Shown here: positions 35,910 through 46,972 of the stretch, piece after piece
How positions within the stretch are numbered: position 1 is the first letter of the stretch
How the letters are laid out: each line of letters begins with the position of its first letter
Assembly (NCBI RefSeq): GCF_000165425.1
Contig: NW_001799344.1
Span: 67,910 to 131,909 of the forward strand
DNA from: Paramecium tetraurelia
Taxonomy: Eukaryota; Ciliophora; Oligohymenophorea; Peniculida; Parameciidae
Reading direction: 5' to 3'
Length of the DNA: 64,000 nucleotides
Translations under genes and position numbers: made by a program
Notes under the pieces: generated by a model
Seen by the model: only the letters and a program-made list of their open reading frames with translations
The model's database searches: none
Told to the model about the DNA's origin: nothing

Positions 35910-36377
35910 ATGTCAATCAATGTCATACTAGAGTGTCCGTCTAAAAGTAAGAGATATAACATTGAAATCACAAATGATGTCACACCATTTTAACTAGAAT
36001 AGGAATTTAAAGAGCAATTTTTTAATAAAGAAGAAAATCTCAGGTTTTATTTTCAAAATCAACTTTTGATTCATAACAAACCATTAGTCGAATAAAAAGT
36101 CGTTAAAGGTTCCTTAATAATCATAGGAGTTTCATATAAAATAAGCTTGAACGTGCCAATCCTGAATAAATTATATTAGGTAGATATTGATGAGTTTTGG
36201 ACGACAGCAGATTTGACTAAAAAGCTTTTAGAGCTGCTATAATTCAGATCAGAGGAAGTCTCATACTAACTAGGGTTATAGGTTTTAAAACCATAAATTT
36301 GGTTGTCTAAATAGGATGTAATAAGCTAATGTACTGTAACAGTGAACATCCAATAAAGGGGAGGTAGATAAGCTTGA
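35910..36377 (+). CDS. Tandem ubiquitin-like protein with C-terminal RGG plus three residues
   Basis: 155 residues, intronless, ATG at 35,910. Two beta-grasp-like halves follow each other. Half 1 (residues 1-75): INVILECPSKSKRYNIEI, then a helix QLEQEFKEQF, then LRFYFQNQLLIHNKPL and KGSLIIIGV. Half 2 (residues 77-152): KISLNVPILNKLYQVDI, helix DLTKKLLELLQF, then Q-x-Q-L-x-L-x-x-L, and IQQRGG, with RQA behind it. Half 2 lines up with ubiquitin over its whole length from the NKLYQVDI strand to RGG. Proteins ending in GG plus a short tail are processed for conjugation in known Ubls. No family assigned. Confidence 0.6.
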
Positions 36378-36610
36378 TTAGTATTGCAAAACATATTATC
36401 AGATAATTCATAAACCTTTTTCTATTAAATTATTTATGGATTTTTAATTTAAAAATACCAAAATATATATAAAAAAACTAAACAATCTTGTTTTTTTCTC
36501 AAATATTTAAAAGTTACTATCAATAGAATTAAATTTTAATTCTACATGAATTAAATATTGTATATCACATTCTAAAAAGAATTCTAAATATTGATTGAAA
36601 TTCAATTAAT

Positions 36611-37607
36611 ATGGGGAATCCTTACTTTCTCAAATTCTACAATAATACTAATTAGGGAGAAATATATTCTGGGTTTATAAAAATATATATATTTTGTTTA
36701 TTTGAAATGCTCAAGTGTTTAACCAGAAAGTCTGATCCAGTTTGTAAATCTCAAAGTTACAAGTTAAAAAATCGAAAATATCGGGAAGAGTAGATAATTG
36801 CAGAGGGAGGGTATGCATATATTTGGAAATGTGAGAACTTTGCTATAAAAAGAATATTCATCCAATCCTAAGAAGTCTATAAAATGGCAATGTAAGAAAT
36901 AAGTATAATGGTATGAATGGGATTTAACATAGACAAGATTACCAGAACATCCAAATATTGTGAAATTAGTCGATTATGGAGAGGTTAAAATACAAAACAA
37001 AATGTTTGTTTGTCTAGTAATGGAATTTTGCTAAAGCAACTTATTTTCTGTTTTATAGCAGGAAGTATTAAGTGAGAGAAGAATTATAGAGATATTTAAA
37101 TAAATTCTTGATGGATTGGAAGTATTGCATGCAGAATAGATTAGTCATAGAGATTTAAAACTTGAAAATATACTTTTACAAGGGGAATCCTTTAAGTTGT
37201 GTGATTTTGGATCAGCATCCAATGAAATCATTGACCTCAGCCAATTGAACAAGGCGTAATTGCTATAGTAAGAGGAGGTGTTCTCTTAAACAACCACTAT
37301 TACATATAGACCCCCCGAGATGATTGATGTATTGACAAGATAGGTGATAGATACAAAAGTGGACATCTGGTAATTGGGATGCATTTTGTATAGCATGTGT
37401 TTTCGTAAATCGGCATTCTCAGAATAGAACAAAATAGGAATTGCACAGGCATTATTCGAAATTCCTTAATCCTAAATTTCGATAAGTACTGTGACATTGA
37501 TTTAAAAAATGTTGTAATAAGATCCAAAGAAGAGGCCGACGATCAAAGAGATCAAGATTTCATTGTATGGTGGTACAGAGGAGGATGAATGGGGTGAATT
37601 CTAATGA
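36611..37607 (+). CDS. NAK-family (AAK1/GAK-like) protein kinase
   Basis: Kinase domain with the NAK-type Gly loop IAEGGYAYIWKCE, Lys in FAIKRIF, loop HRDLKLEN, CDFGSAS, TITYRPPEM and VDIWQLGC, the hallmarks of AAK1/GAK/Ark kinases in clathrin-mediated traffic. A 22-nt intron near 36,914 (after EISIM) restores the frame before TRLPEHPNIVKL. The kinase fills the protein; the end is ...YGGTEEDEWGEF. Start at 36,611 gives 324 residues; an in-frame ATG at 36,707 (MLKCLTRKSDPV) gives 292 and may be the real one. Compact compared with animal homologues, which have long tails. Confidence 0.83.
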
Positions 37608-37679
37608 TTAATTGCTCTGTGTTACTGATAGATTTATCAAAATAGATAAAACTTTGTAAAATTTGTGAGTATTGCAAAA

Positions 37680-39571
37680 TCAAAATATATCACAGGCTGT
37701 GTATTTACCATCTCTTGCTTGGAAACATGCAGTTCTTTTCAAAATGCCAGGCTATGGTGGTGGTATTAGTTCTTATTGTTGTGCTGCTGTCTAATATGGT
37801 TTGATTTCTTGGGGTTTAGGTTATTAATAAGTAGGTGGAGGTATTTGTTTATTTTCCTTCTTTTAAAATTCCTCCTCTTAATTTTCAGTAGCTCCTAGAA
37901 CAACAGGTCCTGCAGGCAATGCATTGGGATATGGGGGGTGAAATTCAGATTTACTGAAATGATATTGTTTATAGGATTTCCTTAATGATTAAGATTATCT
38001 AAATCTAGTTGAATCAAGAGGTTCTTCAACAAAATTTTTTGATTCACTAGGATATCCATTAGATTACTATAAAAATTGACTCTTCCTTTCATAGGGTTCT
38101 TCTTCAATAACTGGGAATTTGGAGAGTTGTCTCTCTTCAACATTTTAGTTTTATCTGTAACTTTATTTTCCCTGATTCGATTGCTAATTGCTCTGTGGCT
38201 GTGAAGCAAAATGGAAATCTTGGAAAGATATATGTTGTATCTCTCGAGATGACTCTGAATTCACATTCTGGAACTCCAACCTTTATGGTTTCTATATGCT
38301 ACTTTCATAACCGAAATTCTATGTTAATTGGGATGGTCTTTCATCTGTTTATCTTGATTATATCAATTTATTAGATGCTTATTGAGTAGGTTAGACAGCA
38401 GGTAGATTCATTTTAGAATCAAAATATTCCTGTTTCAAGGATTCCTGGAGATTGAGAGTCTGCGATTCCTGTTGTGGTTTCTTAAATGGAGCCTAGTATG
38501 CTTGGTACTTTTATTAATTGTATGGTTCTGATCGCTTGGATCTTTAGGATTTGACACTTGGTTCGTAGTTTTGAGTTGGATAGTTTTGCTGCTGCTACTC
38601 TTAGGGTTTCTCAATTTGGATTGTAGGTTAGGGAGGCCAATATTGCTTAATCTTAGGCATGGTTCCACCGAACTATACTTCCAATTGGCTCGGATCGAAA
38701 TACTCTTGCAATTTGGAGAAATCCTTCTTTTGCAGAAATTGTATTTTCTTGTTTGATCTCTCATCAATAAATTCTAAGTATATTAATGGATTCATTTACT
38801 CGAAACCAAACTCCAAGACATGTTGAGCCCCATTGATGGATTCAACAGATAGAGTTTCTCCAAATTTCCTACGTAATGGGAAGCAGCTGTCGATATAATC
38901 TTCTTCAGAATCTCTATTGGCAAACTCAAGAGCCCTAATTCTGCAGTGTCAATTAAAATTATCCAATTTTCAACGAATCCTTCATAAAAACAATATTGCT
39001 AAGTAATCATAAAAACGGTGTTTAAAGCTGCTAGGAATTCTTCACCTTTGATATTCTTTTGATCAATTAAACCCACTTAGAAAATCACTGATGGCCTGAA
39101 TTTTTTGTCTCTGCCCCCCATATAAATAATTCCTTTGTCCTAGAATTCAATCTCAAACAATTACCAAAATCGCCTATGATCCACTATTCAATTAGAATGT
39201 AGAAGGATTGTTCAACCACTCTTCATGATTCTTTATTCCGTTGTAGGTTTCATCTAAACCAAAACGAAATGAATACAAGAATCGATATAACAAAATGTCA
39301 GGATAATGACTACGATTCTTACATAAATAAATACCTAGCCATTCCATTTAATTTAGTCTTCAATTAGCCTAGCATTTACTACTCATATTGGTCAAATGGC
39401 ACTCCGCCACCTCCATTACCATATATCTTTCTGATAGCTTATTTTCCTGTTCCTTCCTTTACATAGTTGGCTAAAATTATAATATATAGAAATACCAGGG
39501 TGAGTTACTGCTCTTGCCTAATTCGGACTAATAGTGAGATAGTCATACGTGGAACCAAATAATTTTTACAT
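37680..39571 (-). CDS. CRAL-TRIO (Sec14-like) domain protein with Gln-rich tail
   Basis: 596 residues after four introns (25, 25, 25 and 26 nt), length divisible by three. The N-terminal half contains the CRAL-TRIO fold: a helical lead (PDILLYRFLYSFRF), GGRDKKFRPSVIFQVG, ENWIILIDTAELGLLSLP, EKLYLLNPSMGLNMSWSLV, and QFGGTMPKI close to the end of the domain. The C-terminal 300 residues are low complexity with Gln, Pro and Lys and no recognised domain. Such proteins bind lipids and transfer them between membranes. The ligand is unknown. Confidence 0.8.
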
Positions 39572-39752
39572 TTTTTTGTATTAATAAATTTAATTTATTC
39601 AATATTTCTTGGCCATTTAATCTTGTCTCTTTGAAAGACTAGTTCGTATTTAATTTCCAAGAGCAGATCCAATGATGTCTACAATACTACAAGTTTATAA
39701 TTCAAATAATATATATAGAAATAAAATAATTTAAATTATATTTTATTATAAA

Positions 39753-41005
39753 ATGAAAACAGAATCAGATAATGAAATAGAGACTCTATAAACCATGTGG
39801 AAAAACATTAAGTACTTTGATATCTAATAAATAGACAACGCATGGAATCCAAACACGATGATTCAGATATTTTGCAATAGCCTCCACAACAAATTACGAT
39901 CAATAGCCCATATGCAGCTAAGAATTATCAAGTGTAAATTTAAGCTTTGCAAGATGAATTGTTCTAAAAAAATACCAAACTAATAACTGCTCAATAGTAA
40001 TTGAATCAAATTAGCGATGAAAATTCATAATTATAGGATGAATTGGAGTAAGTGAAAGTTGAAAATTCGTTAATGAAATAGAAGTTAGAGTTGATTGAAT
40101 CCTAAATAGATTCGATCTAAGCTGACAAAGATAGTCTAAAATTAATAAGATTAGAGAACGAATAGTTGAGAATGGATGTAAAAAAATTGCTTGAATTATT
40201 GAGAAATACAAAAGAATACAACAACATAGGTTTTGATGAAAGTCAATCTTATGTTAAAGGCAGTGTTAAATTTGACACTAGAAAATCCAAGTTAAATGAA
40301 ACGTATATATTAGTAACAACATATTCATAGAAATTGGGTGCCCACCAAATGCATTGAATTGATGTAAGATTATGACAATAAGGAAGAAGTCTTGTTATAA
40401 TTAAGTAGCTAATTTCAAAATTGTTACTAAGATAAAATAAATAAATTGAAGTAGTCATCTTAATAAGAAATTGAATAATTAAAAAGGTAATTAGATAGCA
40501 GAACAACAGTCGATGGAGTGTTATAATAAAAGCAAATAGAAAGGCTGAAAAAATAAAAAAATGCAAGTGGCAAAGATAAAGTGGACATCTCTTAATTGCA
40601 AGATTGTTTTAACTTGATCAAATAAAAGGAATAATAGATTTTAGAACTTTAGTAAAAGATCCAAGAAATGAGTTAGTAAATGAATGCAGATGAAAATTAC
40701 AGCAGTATGAAAAAGCAAGTATTCATAGAAGGGGCTTAATGGATATGTATTATATAATCAAACTATAAATAGTGGCTAAAATATTGGATGAAGTAGTTGC
40801 CTATGAAATCAGTTTGAATGAATTAAACTATGATGTAGCAATCAAAATAGAAAGTCTAATGAGTTCAGAGGATATTGTTTAATAATAAATCATAAACAAG
40901 GTTTATTATTGGATAACTGATACTTCAAGAGAGTTAATTGACACATTCAAAGATAAGTTATAATCAATTATGAATACTACAAATAGTAGGATATAATAGT
41001 TATGA
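39753..41005 (+). CDS. Coiled-coil protein, unknown
   Basis: 391 residues with three introns (23, 28 and 26 nt), length divisible by three. Coiled coil dominates from residue 60 onward. Segments include LEQVKVENSLMKQKLELIES, QQILELQQKIQEMSQQM and a final helical part MNTTNSRIQQL. No catalytic motif. Convergent with the RBR gene, 27 bp between stop codons. Confidence 0.65.
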
Positions 41006-41032
41006 ATATAAAATATATATATATAAATAAAC

Positions 41033-42054
41033 TCAATTGAACTTAAATTTCTATTTGTAAAACTAATTCAAAATGGTAGTAACAATTATGATGAGGATTA
41101 CATATAACGTTTCCTTAAATATGTAGGTAATATAATCTATTAGAGATTGTTCTAAAATAAAGTAGGAAACGAAAATGAGTATGGCCAAGGTCAGTGATCC
41201 GACTATGACTCTGTGATAGGTGATTTGCTCATATTTCTCGTTTAATTTCTTCAGTTGAACCAACATCAATGCGAATAGCAATAGGATTGAATTATTAAGT
41301 ATGAATCTAAAATAATTAGTTATAAAATAGTACAAGTATGTTATTGAAAATACATATCCAAAAATTAATAATAAGTAGATGTCGAGACCTATAGAAATTA
41401 ATAAGGTATAAAGAAGTTAGTATTTGATGATTAGTGTAAATATATTATTATATATACAAATACTCCAATCATGGCTTTTGCAATTTTATTTGCAATCCCA
41501 ACAAAATTCAAATTTACAAACTTAACAAGTCATGTGTGAACAACCACCGTTTTTAGTAATTTTAACTTCACACCTAGGACATTAATATGTAGTGATAAAT
41601 TCAGTGATTTCATTCAATAGTGTTTTATACGAAATCTGTTCATAATTTTCTAAGCGGGTTTAACAGATTTCACAAATATCAACACATTTAGCCTTACAAG
41701 GTTTTAAATAGTAGAATTCACAATTGTTATTTGGACATTATTAGATGTCAATAGATTTTCTGCAATAGCTTTTAAATAGTTGATCATGAACATCTTAAAT
41801 GAAGGAATTTTAGATGGCTAATTGTTGGATGGAATCAAAATAAAGAGTTTTCTAACATCCACCGGGACAATCAATATTTAAATGTGTACCATCAGAAGTC
41901 CAAAATTCTTCTATTTTTATCTAATTAAAAATAATGCATAACCAAAAACCTTGGTGTAGTGTTTAATACATTTCAAACACACCTTGCAATAGCATTCCAA
42001 CAAGGCTATCTCTGCGTGCTCATAACAGATTTGGCAGGTATTTTGAACTTGCAT
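41033..42054 (-). CDS. RING-IBR-RING (RBR) ubiquitin ligase with membrane-spanning C-terminus
   Basis: 330 residues, one 29-nt intron, length divisible by three. RING1: CQICYEHAEIALLECYCKVC; IBR: CPNNNCEFYYLKPCKAKC; RING2: CPRCEVKITKNGGCSHMTC, with the catalytic cysteine expected in NGGC, followed by VCKFEFCWDC. After RING2 three to four hydrophobic spans follow (LYTLLISIGL, IYLLLIFGYVF, ILLLFALMLVQ, LTLAILIFVSYFIL). RBR ligases transfer ubiquitin through a thioester. A membrane-anchored layout is known for RNF19/RNF144 types, so location on ER or other membranes is an inference. No extra N-terminal domain precedes RING1. Confidence 0.9.
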
Positions 42055-42258
42055 ATTAAATATTAATAATTTATAAATTTTTATAATAAATGAATCAGAA
42101 ACAAAAATAAGAGAAGGAATAACGAATTTTAATATTTATATATGAAAATGCCTCTAGAGTGTAATATCCAGTCATTGTAGTAACGTGAGTAATGAATAGC
42201 TGTAAATTCGATCTTAATTGGATGGTTTATTAAAAAATAAATTATATTATACATTGAT

Positions 42259-42733
42259 ATGGATTAGGAGAAGACAAAGAAAACATAGAAGGATTACGAC
42301 ATTGAGGCAGCCGAAGAGTTGAAATAGCTCAAACTTCCAGGAGATTTGGTTGGGAATGTGGCTGCGACACTGTTAAAGTCAGTTCAGAAAGTGTAGAATG
42401 AAGATATTAAGCTCCTTGCTCTATCGAAGTTTCATCAGACTCTATGCAAATTCACAGTTCAAAATGTTTCAGGGGTAAATGTGAGGACAATTAAGTTAGG
42501 AATTGCTTCAAAAGTTGCCAAATGATAAATTGCTCGTCTTCTTTGATTATGTGAATTATTCATTCGAGTGTTTGAGCAAGGGCTTGAAGATACCTGAAAC
42601 CAGCAACTCATACAATGCAACCTTCTTGTTGAACGTTTATAATAAATTAGTAGAATTACGAGGATTGCCAATTATTATAGAGTCAATAAGTTAGAAGAAA
42701 ACATTACCAACCCAAATTATTACAATTAAGTGA
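42259..42733 (+). CDS. Unknown 149-residue protein
   Basis: One 25-nt intron near 42,476, length divisible by three. Charged start (MDQEKTKKTQKDYDIEAAEE), then LKLPGDLVGNVAATLLKSVQ and a globular second half (ELLQKLPNDKLLVFFDYVNY). No domain recognised. It lies just 46 bp before the SMC2 start on the same strand. Confidence 0.6.
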
Positions 42734-42778
42734 CATATATATATAATAAAACCGGGCAAAAATTTAAATTAAAATATT

Positions 42779-45700
42779 ATGTGGATCAAAGAAATCATTA
42801 TCGAGGGCTTCAAGTCTTATGCATAGAGGACAGTAATAACGAGTCTCGATCCAGAATTCAATGCCATTACTGGATTGAATGGTTCAGGCAAATCCAACAT
42901 TCTGGATGCAATTCTCTTCTGTTTGGGATTGAGCAAAGAATACGATACAGTATTAACATCCTATAATTTATTAGCTTCGTATTAAGAAATTGCAAGAGTT
43001 GATTTATAAGAATGGAGCAGCAGGGATAACTAAAGCTGAAGTAACAATTGTGTTTGATAATCGCAACAAAGAGTAGAGTCCATTGGGATATCAGGATTGT
43101 GACAAGATAACAGTAACCAGATAGATTACAGCTGATAAATCCAAATATTTCATTAATGGCAAATCTGAAACCCAGAAGAACTTCAAAAATATGTTCAGAT
43201 CAGTTCAATTGAACATAGATAATCCTCATTTTTTGGTGGCATAAGGCAGAATAACTAAGATTATCAACCTTAAACCGTAAGAACTAATAAGTATGTTGGA
43301 GGAAACAGCAGGAACTTCGTTGTATAATGAGAAAAAAAGAGAGGCTTAGAAATTAATTTAGAAGAAAGAGGAGAAGCTAAAATAAGTAAATGAAATCATT
43401 GAAACTGAAATCTAACCTCAGATGCAGAAATTGACTGATGAGAAGAATATATTCTAATTATGGAGAGCTTAAGAAGCATAAATCTTGGTTTTGAAGAAGG
43501 ATCTATTTAGTTATGATTACTATTAGAAGGCTAAGACTTTGAGAATGAAGAAAAACGATTTGCAAATTGTGAACGAATAAATTAGTAATCAAGAAGAGAA
43601 GATGAGGTACGAAAATGCTGAAATATCTACTATCTAAGAGAAAATACAGAGTTTGTAAGAGTAGAATAGGAACAATAAATACGATCAAATTACAGAAAAA
43701 TACAAGGAAAAATAAAAGTTAGTGAGTACCTTAGAGAAATTAAGTGTAAAATACTAGAAGGCAAAAAGAAACTATAGAGAGTGAGAAGATCAAATTAGAA
43801 CATGCGTTAAGAACATATCAAACTGATAAGTAGAGAACAGATTAGAAAGTAGAAATAGCTGATCGACAATTAAAGTAAGTGTCAGATGAATTGAAAGAGA
43901 AGAAAGAGCTCTTGGATGAGTAAATGGGATAACAAAACTCATCCGAAGATGGTAATATTGCTTAGAATGGTAAATAGATGATTTAAAGGTAAATTAATGA
44001 CACCATTTCTCATATAGATTCTAACAGAAAAGATCTAGAACAAGTAACTGAACGTTTATAGAGTAATAGACAATCATATAGTTGAGTTCAAAGAACCCAT
44101 TTATGAAATAGATGTAGAAAGAAAGCCACTAGATCTAAGAAACTAAAAATTGAGTTATTAAAAGAAAAAGAATAGAGTAAAGCGAATTGGAGATCCAAAA
44201 GTCATCCAGTTTAGAATAACAGTTATTGGATTTGAAATCAAATAGAGGAGATTTAGATTAATAACTATTAGAGATTAAGAAGCAAATATCATAATCCTAA
44301 CCATTTATATTTCAATTGAATTTGTCAAGGATGAAGGATTGGGATTAGAATAGGGTGTATGGTAAATTGTTCAGTTTGTTCGAAGTGAAGGATGAATAAT
44401 ACATGAAAGCATTGGAATTTTGGTGCTGGAGCAAAGTTATAAAATATAGTTGTTGATGATTCTACTACCTCCACATACTTGTTGAAGAATAATGTATTAC
44501 AAACTCATTCCTATATCATTCCAAATAAAGAAATTCAATCTAGCGAAGCCAAGAGGGAATTCGTTTAGGCAGCAGCTCAAATTGCAAAGGAAAATGATGG
44601 ATTTGCTAAACCAGCTATCGATTTAATTTCATTCTCAGATAAAGTGATCAACTCTATGAAATTCGTGTTTGGAAATTTCATCATTGCTTCATCCATGGAT
44701 ATTGCAAGGAAGATTGCCTATCATCCTTCTAATGTTTAAAAATGCAAGGTTGTTACTAGGGATGGTGATATTGTTGATCCATCTGGTACTTTGACTGGTG
44801 GTTATACTAATGAAAAAGCATAATTACTACCGAAATTTAAGTAATTCAATAAATGGAATCTAGAATACAAAGAAATCCAAGGCTAAATTGATAAAATTGA
44901 ATCATAAATAGAGAAGATTAAGTAAGACATTGAATTCAAAGAACAACTGAATAGAGAGATTACACAAGATAAATATCAATTAGAACAGTTGATGATCAAA
45001 TAAAGAAAGAGCAATCAATTCAATTTTTAAACTGAATAGAATAAGTATCTTAATGAAATCTAAGATCTGTAAGTTGAGTAGGATAGACTCAAAAAATAAA
45101 TTAAGGAAGGAGAGGATAAATTAGTGGAATTGAAAAAAGAGTTATAGTTAATTCAGTAGGGTAAGAACACTAAGGAATTGATTTAAGCATAGATTGATAG
45201 GACGAAAAAGGAAATTAATAAATTAAAGCAGTAAATAGATCAATAAAAGAAAGAGTTGATTGAGAATCAAGTGGAGAGCCAAAATTATGAATAGGAAATC
45301 ACTAAGTGTATTAAGAAGATCAAGGAGGAAACCAATAATTTGGACAAAACTTCGGTTGCATTGGAGTAATTAACCCATGAATTAAATGGAAACAAAGATT
45401 AGTACTTAAAAATAACAGAGGAAAAGAATTTGTATGAAAGCAAAAATGCTATACATAATAATTAAATGACTAGATTGTTAGAGTAGTTGTAGGAAAGGTA
45501 GAAGTATTTGAATTCTACAGTTGAACAGTTAAATGGACATTAAAATGAATTGAAGAAATTAGAAAGAGAACAACATGATCTGAAATAGCAATTGAAATCA
45601 TTAGAAGATCAATATGATTTTATTAGATAAGATAAAAATGAATTATCTTAAGATCGATTATCCGAGAAATTCAGAGTTCTAGAGACAATGGAATATGAAA

Positions 45701-46356
45701 AAACTAAATAATAGTTCTAAAGATTGGAACATGATTAAGGGAAATTGGGTAAACAAGTGAATTTTAAGGTTGAAGCTATGACTGAATAAGTGGAAAAAGA
45801 ATTCTAATCATTAAAAGACAAAAAGTTGATTTTAGAAAATGATAAGTGTATGCTTATTCAAAACATGGGAGAGTTGGATGATAAGAAAATTAAGACGATT
45901 GAAAAGTGTTTTTTGGAAGTGAATAAGGATTTCTCATCCATTTTCAGTTCGTTGTTACATAATGCTTAGGCTAAATTAGGTAGATTGGATGGATTATCGA
46001 TTGAGGATGGAATAGAAATGAATGTATCGTTTAGTCATCAATAGAAAAATCTATCAGAGTTGAGTGGAGGATAGCGATCTTTATTGGCCCTATCATTTAT
46101 ACTTGCTCTATTAAAATATAAGCCTGCTCCATTTTATATTTTAGATGAAGTGGACAGTGCTTTAGATTTATCACACACAGAAAACATTGGTTAGATGTTA
46201 TCATAGAATTTCAAGTAATCTCAATTCTTACTGATTTCATTGAAAGAGGGTATGTATCAAAATGCAAATGTTTTGTACAAAGTTCAATTTGTAGATGGTG
46301 TAAGTAAAATTGATAGACATGAACTAAAAAAGAAGAAATAATAATAATTAAAATGA
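42779..46356 (+). CDS. SMC2: Condensin subunit SMC2
   Basis: About 1163 residues. N-terminal ATPase half: [18 protein letters not shown] and Walker [11 protein letters not shown]-terminal half: ABC signature LSELSGGQRS and Walker [12 protein letters not shown], then [20 protein letters not shown]. Between them lie two coiled-coil arms around a hinge with [13 protein letters not shown]. The SMC2 signatures in FEGFKSYA and [11 protein letters not shown] identify the subunit. Introns of 25, 19, 19 and 22 nt are visible. After removing them the coding length is one base over a multiple of three; the excess sits in a T4 run at 44,418-44,421, just before GAGAKLQN. Confidence 0.95.
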
Positions 46357-46519
46357 TTGATATATATTATTATTAATTCCTATTACGGAACAACACTTAT
46401 TAAAAATCTTTATGTTTCTTGCACAGTTATGGCTTGGATCTCTCTACTAGATTTATTCCGTCGAGTCTTCTTAACACCTTGTGATATATATTTAATATAT
46501 ATATTTTATATAAATTAAG

Positions 46520-46951
46520 ATGAAAAATAAAGGAAGTTTTATAATAAATAAGAAATCTTCAATTAAGAGTAGTAAATTGTTTTTGTTTGAGAATCTTTTG
46601 TTTGAGGATGTGCCTCTGGCTGCGAAACAGGCTTATTTGGAATGTCTCGAGAAACAAATCAATGATTTGGATGTTATGAGGAAATAATTGAATGAAAATA
46701 TATAGAAATAGGAGATGATAAAAAAGTAATAGTTGCAATTCAGGAAGGAAATAGAGAACATTCAGAATGATCAAAAATTGGATCACAACATCATAAATCA
46801 ATCGATGTTATTGAGTCAATTCATCAGCGAATAACAAAAGTTAGACACTAGTGTGATTGAATAGAGCTATTTGAAGGATTTGGAGTACTTGCAAAATTAG
46901 TAACTATAAACCTCAAATCAATTCGTCCCTTTTGAAAATGAATTTTTATGA
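46520..46951 (+). CDS. Small coiled-coil protein, unknown
   Basis: 143 residues without introns. Coiled coil (CLEKQINDLDVMRKQLNENI and onward) between a basic start MKNKGSFIINKKSSIKSS and an acidic end FVPFENEFL. It lies 164 bp after SMC2 and 21 bp before the P4-ATPase, same strand. No function can be inferred. Confidence 0.6.
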
Positions 46952-46972
46952 TTAATAAATTATATATTAACT

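Noticed and set aside
38435-38767. Minus-strand Arg/Ser-rich ORF
   Set aside because: Lies inside the Gln-rich tail of the CRAL-TRIO gene in another frame; the TGA-only frame is continuous and fits the exon phases.
44040-44290. Apparent multiple frameshifts in the SMC2 coiled coil
   Set aside because: Explained by introns of 19 and 22 nt that restore one frame; only the T4 run at 44,418 remains unexplained.
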